From: Chryseobacterium luquanense
GTDB taxonomy: Bacteria; Bacteroidota; Bacteroidia; Flavobacteriales; Weeksellaceae
Reading direction: 5' to 3'
NCBI RefSeq assembly: GCF_026460945.1
Contig: NZ_JAOVZV010000003.1
Location: forward strand, 388,974 to 452,973
DNA: 64,000 bases
Shown: one piece after another, positions 44,407 through 53,447 of the stretch
Numbering within the stretch: the first letter of the stretch is position 1
Layout: each line of letters begins with the position of its first letter
Program-made: the position numbers and the translations under genes
Notes under the pieces: model-generated
What the model was told of the DNA's origin: nothing
The model's database searches: none
What the model saw: only the letters and a program-made list of their open reading frames with translations

Positions 44407-44874
44407 ATGAAAATCGCTGTTTTCCCTGGGTCATTTGATCCGATTACATTAGGACATTACGATATTATTGAGAGAGCTGCGGCACTTTTCGATAAAGTAA
44501 TTATTGCTATAGGGCAAAATTCTCAAAAAAAATATATGTTTCCTTTAGAAAAAAGGATAGAATTTATTCAAAATTCAGTTGCGGAATTCCCGAATGTTGA
44601 AGTAGATCATTTCGAAGGTTTAACGGTAGATTATTGCTTTGAAAAAAATGCTCAATTCATTCTCAGAGGTCTTAGAAATCCTGCAGATTTTGAGTTTGAA
44701 AAAGCAATTGCTCATACCAACCGAACTTTAGCCCACAAAAAACTGGAAACCGTTTTCTTGTTGACCTCATCAGGAAAATCTTTTATCAGCAGCAGTATTG
44801 TAAGAGAAATCATCAATCACGGAGGAGAATATGAACTTTTGGTTCCGGAATCTGTAAGAGTAGAAAAAAAATAA
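44407..44874 (+). CDS. coaD: Phosphopantetheine adenylyltransferase
   Basis: CoaD transfers AMP to 4'-phosphopantetheine, the penultimate step of coenzyme A synthesis. The 155-residue protein has the nucleotidyltransferase motif FPGSFDPITLGHYDII (T/HxGH). It also has FILRGLRNPADFEFE and SGKSFISSSIVREI, the ISSxxVRE signature. The length is typical. It follows the small exported-protein gene by 3 bp. Confidence 0.97.
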   Translation: MKIAVFPGSFDPITLGHYDIIERAAALFDKVIIAIGQNSQKKYMFPLEKRIEFIQNSVAEFPNVEVDHFEGLTVDYCFEKNAQFILRGLRNPADFEFEKAIAHTNRTLAHKKLETVFLLTSSGKSFISSSIVREIINHGGEYELLVPESVRVEKK

Positions 44875-44947
44875 ATGATAAATGATAAGAGATTAATGAT
44901 TTTAGACATTTAATCGACTATCATTTATCGACTATCATTTATCAGGA
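44875..44947. repeat. Short direct repeats between coaD and the TRIC-like gene
   Basis: ATCGACTATCATTTATCGACTATCATTTATC at 44914-44943 in outline: the unit CGACTATCATTTAT occurs twice in tandem, preceded by AATGATAAATGATAAGAG. There is no ORF. Confidence 0.6.
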
Positions 44948-45580
44948 ATGCACGAACAAATCAATTTTGCAATAGAAGTTCTCGGTACGATATCATTTTC
45001 GATGTCGGGAAGTTTTGCGGCAATGCAGAAAAGATTAGATCCGTTTGGAGTTTTAATTATTGCTTTCGTTACATCAGTTGGTGGCGGAACGGTGCGTGAT
45101 TTATTGCTGGGAATTCCGGTTTTCTGGATGCATGATCTTTTGATGTGCGGATTAATTTTAGCGACAAGTATTTTTTCAATGATTTTTAAATCTATTGAGA
45201 AAAACTTCAAAGTAACTTTATTTATTTTTGACAGTTTCGGATTGGGATTATTTACTATAATTGGCGTTCAGAAAGGCTTAAATGTAGACATTCATCCACT
45301 AATTTGTATAGGATTAGGAACCATAACAGGATGTTTCGGCGGAATTATACGAGATATTTTACTAAACAGAATTCCCTTAATTTTCAGGAAAGAAATTTAC
45401 GCAAGTGCTTGTATTATTGGAGGTTCTACATTTTTATTATTGACAACTTTCACCAATCTTTCTTATACAATTATTCAGATTTTTACCATTTTACTAATCG
45501 TTTCCATCAGAACTTTAGCTGTAAAATATCATTGGCAAATACCTAAATTTTATGGTAATGAACAAACTTCAGAAATGTAA
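44948..45580 (+). CDS. TRIC/YicG (UPF0126)-type cation channel-like membrane protein
   Basis: This 210-residue protein has about seven membrane helices arranged as two repeats, each with a Gly-rich RD motif: TSVGGGTVRDLLLG and TGCFGGIIRDILLN. This matches the prokaryotic TRIC (UPF0126) family, which forms trimeric K+-permeable channels. The start at 44948 is ATG (MHEQINFAIEVLGTISFSMSG). It is preceded by a short repeated spacer (TATCATTTATCGACTATCATTTATC). Confidence 0.9.
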   Translation: MHEQINFAIEVLGTISFSMSGSFAAMQKRLDPFGVLIIAFVTSVGGGTVRDLLLGIPVFWMHDLLMCGLILATSIFSMIFKSIEKNFKVTLFIFDSFGLGLFTIIGVQKGLNVDIHPLICIGLGTITGCFGGIIRDILLNRIPLIFRKEIYASACIIGGSTFLLLTTFTNLSYTIIQIFTILLIVSIRTLAVKYHWQIPKFYGNEQTSEM

Positions 45581-45646
45581 TTAACTAACGATAAGCTTAT
45601 TTTGATAATTATTTACTACATTTAGTCAACTAAAATTATTAAGCTT

Positions 45647-46489
45647 ATGAAAAACTCTACTTTTTTTTACATTTTGCTCATTTGCTTCTTAGGAATAATT
45701 CCTACAAATGCACAACAGCAAATAACAATCGGAACAGGAACAGCTTCATGGTATTACTCACCAATTACAAGATTATTTGAGAACGGAGCAAGTGAAACAA
45801 TTTATGACGCTTCAGAAATTGGAGGTACAGGAACAATAAATTCTATAGGATGGAATATTGTCAGTAATGCTTACGCAACAACTACAGGCAATGTATCTAT
45901 TTACATGAAGATGTCTACTCAAAGTACTATTTCTACTCCTACGAGTACAACGGGTTATACATTAGTTTATACAGGTAATGTAAACAACGATGTTTTAGGA
46001 TGGCAAAACATTACACTTACAACTCCTTTTCAGTATAATGATTCTACAAAAAACTTAATAGTTTTAGTAGTGCATGCTTCAGGAAATTATACATTATCTC
46101 CTCCGAATTACTCGTATTCCAACGTAGCAAATAAATCATCAACTTATTATAGTATTTCTAATGCATGGAATGACACTCGAGCAATGACAGCAACACCTAA
46201 CAGAACAAATATCAGATTAAATTTTGCTAGTTTAAGTACTGTAGAAATTGATGGGAAAACATCTATAAAATATTATCCAAATCCTGTAAAGAACATTTTC
46301 AATATTTCAGGAAATCAAATTATTTCTTCTTTAGATTTTTATAATTTAGCCGGACAAAATGTTTTAAGTCAAAAATTTGACAGTAGAGATGTTTCTATAA
46401 ATATATCAAGATTAACAACAGGAAATTATATTGCAAGAATTAACTATAAAGACGGCTCTTCAAAAACAATCAAAGTTATAAAACAATAG
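45647..46489 (+). CDS. Secreted protein with a C-terminal T9SS type A sorting domain
   Basis: The 280-residue protein has a signal peptide (MKNSTFFYILLICFLGIIPTNAQ). The middle region (about 25-195) is beta-rich, with WYYSPITRLFENGASETIYDASE typical of flavobacterial secreted modules. The last 75 residues are a type A sorting domain: IKYYPNPVKNIFNIS, SLDFYNLAGQNVL, ISRLTTGNYIARI and SKTIKVIKQ. It should pass the outer membrane through the type IX system and be cleaved at that tail. Ligand or activity unknown. Confidence 0.9.
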   Translation: MKNSTFFYILLICFLGIIPTNAQQQITIGTGTASWYYSPITRLFENGASETIYDASEIGGTGTINSIGWNIVSNAYATTTGNVSIYMKMSTQSTISTPTSTTGYTLVYTGNVNNDVLGWQNITLTTPFQYNDSTKNLIVLVVHASGNYTLSPPNYSYSNVANKSSTYYSISNAWNDTRAMTATPNRTNIRLNFASLSTVEIDGKTSIKYYPNPVKNIFNISGNQIISSLDFYNLAGQNVLSQKFDSRDVSINISRLTTGNYIARINYKDGSSKTIKVIKQ

Positions 46490-46512
46490 CATAACAATTA
46501 TTTGATATAAAA

Positions 46513-46550
46513 AAATGGCAGAAAATTACTTTTCTGCCATTTCTATTTTT
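46513..46550. terminator. Bidirectional terminator
   Basis: AAATGGCAGAAAA (46513-46525) pairs with TTTTCTGCCATTT (46530-46542): a 13-bp stem with a TTAC loop. T-rich DNA follows on the plus strand and A-rich precedes, so it serves both convergent genes. Confidence 0.92.
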
Positions 46551-46561
46551 AAATATTTTTA

Positions 46562-47128
46562 TTAAAATTTACCTCTATTTCTCATATTAGGATTATGCAT
46601 ATGCTTTTGCATTGTAGGCATTTTCAACTGATCTTTCAACATTTTGATTTGATCAGCCATCATACCTGCAGAATCTAATCTTTTTGCTTCTTCCAATAGT
46701 TTTTGTCCTTCCTGCCTTTTTCCTTTAGAAATTGCACCTGCAGCAAGATTCAAGGTTGCCATTGCACGGTCGTGTTTCATGTTCAAACCATACTCCAAAG
46801 CTTTTTTCATCAAAGGTTCTACTTTTGTAGGATGATCTTGAGCTAAAACCAAACCTTGAAGATAATGGTAATATCCGTATTGGTTTTTGTGAAGTTCTGT
46901 TTTATAATCTTTAATATTATTCAGAAATTTTGACGCTTTCACCATATCTTGTTTCCTCAACTGCCAAAAAGCCAAAAGAATATTTTCATTCTTAATAAAT
47001 AAGAAAATCGGCAATGCAGCTAAAAGAAAAACCACGATTCCCCAACCTAAATTTCTTGTGAAAATCATCATGTAAAGACCTCCAAGAATCAGAAGCGCTG
47101 CAACTATGATTTTTATGTATTTATTCAT
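46562..47128 (-). CDS. Membrane-anchored TPR-like protein of unknown role
   Basis: The 188-residue protein has two N-terminal hydrophobic helices (LLILGGLYMMIF; WGIVVFLLAALPIFLF). They are followed by alpha-helical repeats reminiscent of TPR (ILLAFWQLRKQDMVKASKFLNNI; YYHYLQGLVLAQD; RAMATLNLAAGAISKGKRQEGQKLLEEAKRL). The last 25 residues are Met/His/Asn-rich (MPTMQKHMHNPNMRNRGKF). Family not recognised; a scaffold role is plausible. It is upstream of the convergent T9SS cargo gene and 94 bp from folA. Confidence 0.7.
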   Translation of the reverse strand: MNKYIKIIVAALLILGGLYMMIFTRNLGWGIVVFLLAALPIFLFIKNENILLAFWQLRKQDMVKASKFLNNIKDYKTELHKNQYGYYHYLQGLVLAQDHPTKVEPLMKKALEYGLNMKHDRAMATLNLAAGAISKGKRQEGQKLLEEAKRLDSAGMMADQIKMLKDQLKMPTMQKHMHNPNMRNRGKF

Positions 47129-47146
47129 TATTAAATTTTAGAAGTG

Positions 47147-47154
47147 CAAAGATA
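47147..47154 (-). promoter_or_regulatory. Flavobacterial -7 box (TATCTTTG) for the TPR-like gene
   Basis: Minus-strand TATCTTTGC lies 18 bp upstream of the ATG at 47128. It matches TAnnTTTG, but no -33 TTG is evident. Confidence 0.42.
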
Positions 47155-47222
47155 AGAAATTTGATTGTTCGTTGATGGTTTCTAATTAAAATTTCACCCA
47201 TTAAAAAATTATCAACTAACAA

Positions 47223-47717
47223 CTACTGAACATCAACTTTTTCAAACGTTTGAAAACAGAAATCATATTGATTTTTATCGTCTTTTTCATGACAGATTTC
47301 TGAAGTCATTTTCCAAAACTTCGGGTTGATTTTAGGAAAATAAGTATCGGCTTCAAGATTCGCTTTTACTAAAGTTACTTCAAGTTTATCTGCAATTTCC
47401 ATTGTTTGTTCGTAGATGTTTCCGCCACCAATGATGAAGATATTTTCATCAATTTTTTTAGCAAATTTCACAGCTTCTTTAATGCTTCCTACGATCAGAA
47501 TCCCTTCCTGAAACCAGTTTTTCTTTCTTGAAACAACAATATTGGTACGGTTTGGAAGTGCCTTCCCGATGCTTTCGTAAGTTTTTCTCCCCATAATGAT
47601 CGGATGTCCCGAAGTAAGGTCTTTGAAATGTTTTAAATCTTTTGGAAGATGCCACAGCAATTGGTTATCAGAACCAATTTCATTTTTTTCTCCCATTGCC
47701 ACCACAATTGTTGTCAT
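47223..47717 (-). CDS. folA: Dihydrofolate reductase
   Basis: DHFR reduces dihydrofolate to tetrahydrofolate with NADPH. The 164-residue protein has the usual markers: VVAMGEKNEIGSDNQLLWHLPKDLKHFKDLT at its start, the NADPH-binding IIMGRKTYESIGKALPNR, and FIIGGGNIYEQ. The active-site acid is in the PKDLKHF region. Length and start (MTTIVVAMG) are normal. Confidence 0.96.
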   Translation of the reverse strand: MTTIVVAMGEKNEIGSDNQLLWHLPKDLKHFKDLTSGHPIIMGRKTYESIGKALPNRTNIVVSRKKNWFQEGILIVGSIKEAVKFAKKIDENIFIIGGGNIYEQTMEIADKLEVTLVKANLEADTYFPKINPKFWKMTSEICHEKDDKNQYDFCFQTFEKVDVQ

Positions 47718-47732
47718 TCAATAAATTTTCTG

Positions 47733-47740
47733 CAAAATTA
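47733..47740 (-). promoter_or_regulatory. Flavobacterial -7 box (TAATTTTG) for folA
   Basis: Minus-strand TAATTTTGC lies 15 bp upstream of the folA ATG. It matches TAnnTTTG, but no -33 TTG is evident. Confidence 0.4.
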
Positions 47741-47880
47741 GCACTTAATTTGTATATTTGAGTAGCACAAAAAGCATTAAAAAATTAAATGATGAAATCG
47801 CCATTTTAAAATTTTTAAAGAAAAGCATACTAAAAGATTGGCGATTCCATATAACTATTGAAAACAATAAAAATTCACAT

Positions 47881-48489
47881 ATGAAAAACAGAGGTTGCAT
47901 GAGCGCCGGAACAATCGGTATTGCTCTTATTATTATTGTAGGAATATTATTTTTCTGGGGAAAAAGCGGGTACAATAAATTTGTAGATCAGGAACAAACC
48001 GTTGATGCAAAATGGTCTAACGTACAAACCGTTTATCAGAAAAGAGCCAATTTAATTCCAAATTTAGAAAGAACTGTAAAATCATACTCAAAATTTGAAC
48101 AGGAAACTTTAACAAAAGTGGTTGAAGCACGTTCAAAAGCAACTTCTATCAACATCAATCCTTCCAATTTAACAGAGGAAGATATGGCTAAATTTCAGGC
48201 TGCACAAAACGAATTATCGGGATCTTTAAGCAGATTAATGGCGGTTGTAGAATCTTATCCTAACTTGAAAGCAGATCAACAATATATTAATTTTCAAAAA
48301 GAATATATTGCGATTGAAAACAGCATCAGAACAGAAACTGTTTATTACAACAACGCCGCAAGAGACTATAACGTTTCAATAAAGCAGTTCCCAAATAATA
48401 TTTTGGCAAACTTTACCAATTTTAAAGAAAAACCTTTATTTAAAGCACAAGCAGGAGCTGAAAATGCACCAAGCGTATTTACAGAATAA
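47881..48489 (+). CDS. lemA: LemA family protein
   Basis: From ATG 47881 (MKNRGCMSAGTIGIALIIIVG) this is a 202-residue LemA protein with one N-terminal membrane helix. The coiled-coil body contains VDAKWSNVQTVYQKRANLIPNL, the family signature, and RDYNVSIKQFPNN. The frame is open further upstream to 47758, but that extension is not family-like. The stop overlaps the next start (ATG at 48489). LemA is usually next to TPM-domain or M48-type genes; here two TPM genes follow. Confidence 0.93.
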   Translation: MKNRGCMSAGTIGIALIIIVGILFFWGKSGYNKFVDQEQTVDAKWSNVQTVYQKRANLIPNLERTVKSYSKFEQETLTKVVEARSKATSININPSNLTEEDMAKFQAAQNELSGSLSRLMAVVESYPNLKADQQYINFQKEYIAIENSIRTETVYYNNAARDYNVSIKQFPNNILANFTNFKEKPLFKAQAGAENAPSVFTE

Positions 48490-48917
48490 TGAGCCGTTTT
48501 CTCACAAATCAGCAGATCGATTCTTTAGTGGAAGCTATTCAATCGGCAGAGCAACATTCTACCGGAGAAATCCGTGTACATATAGATTCTTCTACAGATT
48601 CTAAAACTGCAGAAACTGCTTTTGAGGTATTTAAAGAATTATGCAAAGATAAAACCGCAGAAAAAAATGCGGTTTTATTTCATGTTAATTTTGAAAATAA
48701 ATATCTTACTATCATTGGCGATACAGGAATTCATGCGAAAGTACATCAATCGTATTGGGATCATCTGCATGATTACATCACTTCAGAATTTGCAAAAGGT
48801 CATTTTTATCAGGCTTTAAAGAGCGGAATTCTTGAAACTGGTTTAGAACTAAAAAAACATTTTCCCGTAAAGGGAGAAAATCACAACGAATTACCCAATG
48901 AGATTACATTCTCTTAA
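48489..48917 (+). CDS. TPM-domain protein, cytoplasmic form
   Basis: This 142-residue protein has no signal peptide or membrane helix. It starts FLTNQQIDSLVEAIQSAEQHSTGEIRVHID, with AVLFHVNFENKYLTIIGDTGIHAKV in the middle, as TPM (phosphatase-like, formerly DUF477) domains do. It overlaps lemA by one base and the next TPM gene by 20 bp, so the three are one operon. The role is not known; TPM proteins have been linked to photosystem repair in plants and to acid phosphatase-like folds. Confidence 0.88.
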   Translation: MSRFLTNQQIDSLVEAIQSAEQHSTGEIRVHIDSSTDSKTAETAFEVFKELCKDKTAEKNAVLFHVNFENKYLTIIGDTGIHAKVHQSYWDHLHDYITSEFAKGHFYQALKSGILETGLELKKHFPVKGENHNELPNEITFS

Positions 48918-49698
48918 AATATTTTTAGCTTTCTTATTTGTATGCTGTTATAGTTTTTTATCAGCACAATACACTATTCCCGAAAAACCTGCAGTTTTAT
49001 ACCCGGTTTATGATGAAGCCAACCTTCTTACTCAACAGGAAAAAGATGAACTGAATAACAAGCTTATCAAATTTGCAGATTCTACTTCTACAGAAATTGA
49101 AATCATTATTATTCCCTCAACAAAAGGTGAAGACGTGAATTTTCTGGCAACTATGTTTGGAGAAAAATGGGGAATAGGGCAAAAAAATGTAGATAACGGA
49201 GTGGTTTTTCTGATTGCAAAAGATGACAGAACGATGGCTATTCAGCAAGGAAGAGCGGTTGAACAATATTTAACAGCCTCTGTTGCAGGACAGATATTAG
49301 ATTACATTGTAACACCCAATTTCAAACAAGGAAAATGGTTTGAAGGGATCAATGGCGGAACAAATGCTATCATGGATTCTGTTCAAGGAAAATTTAAACC
49401 TTTAAACAATCAAAAAAAGGGAGACATCAATGTTTCAAAATTAATAATTATAGGAATTGTGATATTCATTATTCTTATCGTTTTATTTAAAAATAGAGGC
49501 GGCGGAGACGATGATGGTGATATTATTTTAAGCAGAAAAGGAAGAAGAAATTATCCCGGTGGATTTTTCCCATTCCCGTTCCCAGGAGGTTTTGGGGGTG
49601 GCGGATTCGGTGGCGGCAGTTCACGAGGCGGCGGTGGTTTTGGCGGTTTCGGTGGTGGCGGAAGTTTTGGCGGCGGCGGAGCTTCTGGTAGCTGGTAA
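48898..49698 (+). CDS. TPM-domain protein, exported, with a Gly-rich C-terminus (YgcG-like)
   Basis: The 266-residue protein has a signal peptide (MRLHSLKIFLAFLFVCCYSFLSAQ), and the TPM domain spans about 33-155 (YDEANLLTQQEKDELNNKLIKFA; NGVVFLIAKDDRTMAIQQGRAVEQYL). One membrane helix follows at about 180-198 (LIIIGIVIFIILIVLF). The tail from 219 is very Gly/Phe/Ser-rich (GGFGGGGFGGGSSRGGGGF), as in YgcG proteins. The ATG at 48898 lies inside the previous gene (20-bp overlap). Confidence 0.9.
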   Translation: MRLHSLKIFLAFLFVCCYSFLSAQYTIPEKPAVLYPVYDEANLLTQQEKDELNNKLIKFADSTSTEIEIIIIPSTKGEDVNFLATMFGEKWGIGQKNVDNGVVFLIAKDDRTMAIQQGRAVEQYLTASVAGQILDYIVTPNFKQGKWFEGINGGTNAIMDSVQGKFKPLNNQKKGDINVSKLIIIGIVIFIILIVLFKNRGGGDDDGDIILSRKGRRNYPGGFFPFPFPGGFGGGGFGGGSSRGGGGFGGFGGGGSFGGGGASGSW

Positions 49699-49711
49699 AA
49701 TATTAGAAAAA

Positions 49712-50014
49712 ATGAAATTTTCAGTTATCTCAATTCTTCTAAGCCTGATTACTATACTTCTTTCTATAAAGGTCAATGTGAATATTTTAAATTATTATTT
49801 ATCCACAGATGGCAAAACACAAGCGCTTTTTGGACTCACAGAATTAAAATATTCCTATAAATATTATTTTCTAATCATTTCACTGATTTCCTCATTATTC
49901 TTATTCTTAGCTTTTAAAACGAAAGAATTAAAGAAATTCAAGTATTTAGGAATTTTCATTTTATCAAGTGGAATAGCATCAGTATTTATTGGCTTTTGGA
50001 AATGGTTTGTTTAA
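49712..50014 (+). CDS. Small membrane protein, unknown
   Basis: From ATG 49712 this gives 100 residues with three hydrophobic segments (FSVISILLSLITILLSI; YYFLIISLISSLFLFLAF; YLGIFILSSGIASVFIGFW). The open frame extends upstream into the Gly-rich end of the TPM gene in another frame, which is not coding. It is 13 bp after the TPM gene and may belong to the lemA operon. No family recognised. Confidence 0.65.
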   Translation: MKFSVISILLSLITILLSIKVNVNILNYYLSTDGKTQALFGLTELKYSYKYYFLIISLISSLFLFLAFKTKELKKFKYLGIFILSSGIASVFIGFWKWFV

Positions 50015-50090
50015 TTAAAATTTCATTAAAAACCGACTATTATTATAAATTTTTAACTCAATTTTCATTATATTTACTGAAAACGGGTTT

Positions 50091-50612
50091 ATGAAAAAAA
50101 CGCTGGTGGTTTTTGCCCATCCTTATCTTGAGCATTCCAATTCAAATGTAGAACTCATCAATTTCTACGTTCGTCATCAGCATTTTACACTTCGCGATTT
50201 ATACGAAGAATATCCCGATTTTCATATAGCGGCTTTCAGAGAACGAAAAAGACTGCAGCAATACGACCGTTTTATTTTTCAGTTTCCTATTATCTGGTTC
50301 GGAATTCCACCCTTACTAAAATTGTGGATTGATGAAGTTTTCGACCGGAACTGGGTGAAAGAAGGTGAAAATAATCCACTCAAAAACAAAGAAGTTTACA
50401 TCGTTGTAACGACTGGCGGAAAGGAAAGGTCATTTTCAAAAGAAGGCACTTACAAATACACGATTGACGAAATTATCAGCGGTTTAATTGTTTCTCTTAA
50501 AGTTTTTGATGCCAATATTAAAGACATCACGATTGTTTACGAAGCTAATAAACTATCTAAAAAAGAAATCATTCTTCAAAAAAAGAAATTTGTCGAAATC
50601 CTAAATCAGTAA
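50091..50612 (+). CDS. KefF-like NAD(P)H quinone oxidoreductase
   Basis: The 173-residue flavodoxin-like protein (MKKTLVVFAHPYLEHSNSNVELIN; RFIFQFPIIWFGIPPLLKLWIDEVF; EVYIVVTTGGKER) belongs to the Kef ancillary/MdaB type that binds FMN or FAD. The gene lies 2 bp before a KefC-type antiporter, the same pairing as E. coli kefFC, where KefF activates the transporter. I infer the same partnership. No glutathione-pathway genes are in view. Confidence 0.9.
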   Translation: MKKTLVVFAHPYLEHSNSNVELINFYVRHQHFTLRDLYEEYPDFHIAAFRERKRLQQYDRFIFQFPIIWFGIPPLLKLWIDEVFDRNWVKEGENNPLKNKEVYIVVTTGGKERSFSKEGTYKYTIDEIISGLIVSLKVFDANIKDITIVYEANKLSKKEIILQKKKFVEILNQ

Positions 50613-50613
50613 T

Positions 50614-52491
50614 ATGGAAACCACTTTAGCAATGAACACCTTAATTTTTTTGGGCGTTGCCATTATCATGGTTCCGCTCGCAAGAAAATTGGGTTTAAGC
50701 TCAGTAATCGGTTATATTTTAGGAGGAATTATCATCGGACCTTATGTTTTAAAACTAACGGGAAACGACGTTAACGACATTATGCACGCCAGCGAATTTG
50801 GAGTCATCATGCTTCTTTTTTTGGTTGGATTAGAATTGGAACCCAGAAAGTTCTGGGAAATGCGGAAGAAAATCGTCGGACTTGGTTTGACGCAAATGGT
50901 TCTTACGATTTCAATTCTCTTCCTTATTTTCATTTGGGCAGGCTGGAAAATTGATAAAGCATTTGCTATTGCCATGTGTTTTGCATTGTCATCAACCGCA
51001 ATTGTGCTTCAGACTTTACAGGAAAAAAATAATTTAAAAACTTTAGCAGGCGAAGCTTCTTTTTCCACCCTATTATTTCAAGATATTGCCGTGATTCCGA
51101 TTTTGGCAATTTTGCCTATTTTGGCACATTCAAAAGCGAAGACTAGTGAAAATGAAGTTCAGATTCTCATCCAGAAACTTCCAGAATGGCTTCAAGCTGG
51201 AACCGTTATTTTCGGAGTTGTTGCGCTAATCTTATTGGGAAGATATGTTTTTGTACCATTTTTAAGATATGTTTCAAAAGCAGGAATGACAGAATTATTA
51301 ACTGCTACTTCCCTATTTTTGGTAATTGGAGTTTCAGAATTAATGGTTGCAATTGGCTTATCTCCGGCTTTAGGAGCATTTTTGGCCGGTGTGATGTTGG
51401 CAAACAGCGAGTTTCGTCATGAGCTGGAAGCGCATATTGATCCGTTTAAAGGTCTTTTGCTCGCCGTTTTCTTTGTGAGCGTCGGTTCTACGATGAATTT
51501 CAATGTCATTGCAGAAGATCCTGTTTTTATTTTCAGTACTGTTTTTGTGGTTTTAGCGGTGAAATTTTTTGTTCTTTTTTCCATCGGAAAATTCTTTAAA
51601 ATTGATACACCCCAAAGTTTATTTTATGCTTTTGCACTTTCTCAGGTGGGAGAATTTGCTTTTGTCTTAATTAATTACGCATCAGATCTTTCTCTTTTTA
51701 GTCCTGAAATGAATGCACAAATGATGGCAATCACAGCGATTACGATGTGCATCACTCCAATTTTTTTAATCATTAATGATAAATTGATTACTCCGAAATT
51801 CATAAAAGAATTTCCGGAAACAAAATCAGATTTCAATATACTTGACAGAGATATTTCACAAAAAAAGATAATTATCGTAGGTTTCGGGCATTTTGGAAGC
51901 ACCGTGGGAAGACTTTTGAAAGCCAATAAAATCACAGCAACCATTCTCGACAGAGATTCTGAGCGTGTAAAACTGTTGAGAAGTTATGGTTTTAAAGTAT
52001 ATTACGGCGATGCTACAAGAATCCCTATTTTAAGAGCTGCAGGAATTGAAGATGCCGAAATTTTGGTTCTCTGCCTTGACGATCCCGATGATAATAGATT
52101 TGTCGCAGAATTGGTTCGTGAGCAATATCCTGATGTGAAAATATTTGTCCGTGCTAAAAACAGAATTGATGCATATGCTTATCTAGACAACGGAATTGAT
52201 AATATTTACCGCGAAACTTTAGGAACCGCAGTGGATATGGCAGTCGATGTTTTACAGGAAACCGGAATGCGAAAATATGCAGCTCGCCGTCTCGGACAAA
52301 GATTTATGGCTATCGATAAAGCTTCCATCAGAAAGTTGGCAAAATCTAAAGATGATGAAGACATTCGACTTTTTACCACAAAAGAAATCCTCCAGCGAGA
52401 GGAGGATTTATTGGCTTATGATAATTTAAATTTTGAAAATAAAGACTGGGAAACCTCATCAACAGATGATGAAGAGGAAGGCGATAAGTAA
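50614..52491 (+). CDS. KefC-like monovalent cation:proton antiporter (CPA2) with RCK domain
   Basis: The 625-residue protein has a 12-13-helix CPA2 transporter domain (about 1-385), including ALGAFLAGVMLANSEFRHE and FALSSTAIVLQTLQEK. The RCK/TrkA-N domain at about 405-525 has the Rossmann motif KIIIVGFGHFGSTVGRLL and YYGDATRIPILRAAGIEDAEIL. The cytoplasmic tail is acidic (TSSTDDEEEGDK). It is a K+/H+ antiporter of KefC/KefB type, probably gated by a nucleotide or thiol ligand. It forms a pair with the KefF-like gene. Confidence 0.92.
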   Translation: METTLAMNTLIFLGVAIIMVPLARKLGLSSVIGYILGGIIIGPYVLKLTGNDVNDIMHASEFGVIMLLFLVGLELEPRKFWEMRKKIVGLGLTQMVLTISILFLIFIWAGWKIDKAFAIAMCFALSSTAIVLQTLQEKNNLKTLAGEASFSTLLFQDIAVIPILAILPILAHSKAKTSENEVQILIQKLPEWLQAGTVIFGVVALILLGRYVFVPFLRYVSKAGMTELLTATSLFLVIGVSELMVAIGLSPALGAFLAGVMLANSEFRHELEAHIDPFKGLLLAVFFVSVGSTMNFNVIAEDPVFIFSTVFVVLAVKFFVLFSIGKFFKIDTPQSLFYAFALSQVGEFAFVLINYASDLSLFSPEMNAQMMAITAITMCITPIFLIINDKLITPKFIKEFPETKSDFNILDRDISQKKIIIVGFGHFGSTVGRLLKANKITATILDRDSERVKLLRSYGFKVYYGDATRIPILRAAGIEDAEILVLCLDDPDDNRFVAELVREQYPDVKIFVRAKNRIDAYAYLDNGIDNIYRETLGTAVDMAVDVLQETGMRKYAARRLGQRFMAIDKASIRKLAKSKDDEDIRLFTTKEILQREEDLLAYDNLNFENKDWETSSTDDEEEGDK

Positions 52492-52492
52492 T

Positions 52493-53302
52493 TTACTGAA
52501 TACTTACGCTTCCGCCGCTGCTTTCTTCTTTTGAAACGGTCGTTACATTTCCTTTTTTTATTCCTTTGATTGAACCGCCGGAAGATGCATGAGCATCAAA
52601 TTGAGAAGAAACACCAATTTCTACATTAGAACCACTCGAAGATTCTGCTTTTACATTTTCTGCAATTACTTCTTTTGCCGAAATTGTACTTCCAGATGAC
52701 GCATTCAAATTTGCGCCTTTTGTTTTTCCTGAAATATTAACTTCACCTGCAGACGAAGCTTCTACATTTAGATTCACAGCCCAGATTTGTCCTTTAAAAG
52801 TTCCGCTGCTTCCTGCATCAATATCCATATCGTTGGCTTCAAGTTTCCCCGAAATATGACCTGAACTTGAAACTTCAATATCGGTTTTATCTTGAGTAAA
52901 TTGGTCTCTCACTACAATAATTCCCGCAGAATTGGCTTCTAATTTTTCAAAATCTTTAGCATAAATTTTAGCTTTCACATTATTCGTATTCATCACACGA
53001 AAACCATTTTTGTAATGAATATGCAGTTCACCACCATTGTTATCAACCAAAACTTCATCAATAATATTTGCCGGAGCAGAAATTACGACTCTTTCAACAT
53101 CAGACTTAATAATTTCAGCTTCAATTGCCTGAGAAACTTCAATTTCGTCAAAATTTCCTTTAAATTCTTTTTGTTTTAAAGGTCCGTGATCTTTATTCGT
53201 AACGTCGGGAAGCCAACTTGATTTTCCATCTTTTCGCTCATTTTCTTTACAAGAAGAGACAATCATTAATCCTGAAAAAAGTAAAACTGTGGTGTATTTC
53301 AT
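52493..53302 (-). CDS. Lipoprotein with a head-GIN (DUF2807) domain
   Basis: From ATG 53302 the protein has 269 residues with a lipobox (MKYTTVLLFSGLMIVSSCKE, Cys18). The region from about residue 55 has repeating beta-strands of the type FDEIEVSQAIEAEIIKSD, FEKLEANSAGIIVV, TDIEVSSSGHISGKL and VNLNVEASSAGEVNISGK. This is the right-handed-helix pattern of GIN (DUF2807) auto-transporter adhesin-like heads in Bacteroidota. The function is unknown. It is convergent with the kefC-like gene, with 1 bp between the stops. Confidence 0.9.
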   Translation of the reverse strand: MKYTTVLLFSGLMIVSSCKENERKDGKSSWLPDVTNKDHGPLKQKEFKGNFDEIEVSQAIEAEIIKSDVERVVISAPANIIDEVLVDNNGGELHIHYKNGFRVMNTNNVKAKIYAKDFEKLEANSAGIIVVRDQFTQDKTDIEVSSSGHISGKLEANDMDIDAGSSGTFKGQIWAVNLNVEASSAGEVNISGKTKGANLNASSGSTISAKEVIAENVKAESSSGSNVEIGVSSQFDAHASSGGSIKGIKKGNVTTVSKEESSGGSVSIQ

Positions 53303-53447
53303 GTTTTGATGTTTAGAAGTTTTGTTTTTAATATCTTTATACTTTAATAACAACTAAATTATGAAATCTCTTACAATTGACAAGAAAAACAATTTTTAAA
53401 ATCAAGAGAGAGATTCCGTAACATTTAAAACAATAAGTCTATACAAT

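Noticed and set aside
49559..49711. N-terminal extension of the small membrane protein upstream of 49712
   Set aside because: It is the Gly-rich end of the TPM gene read in another frame.
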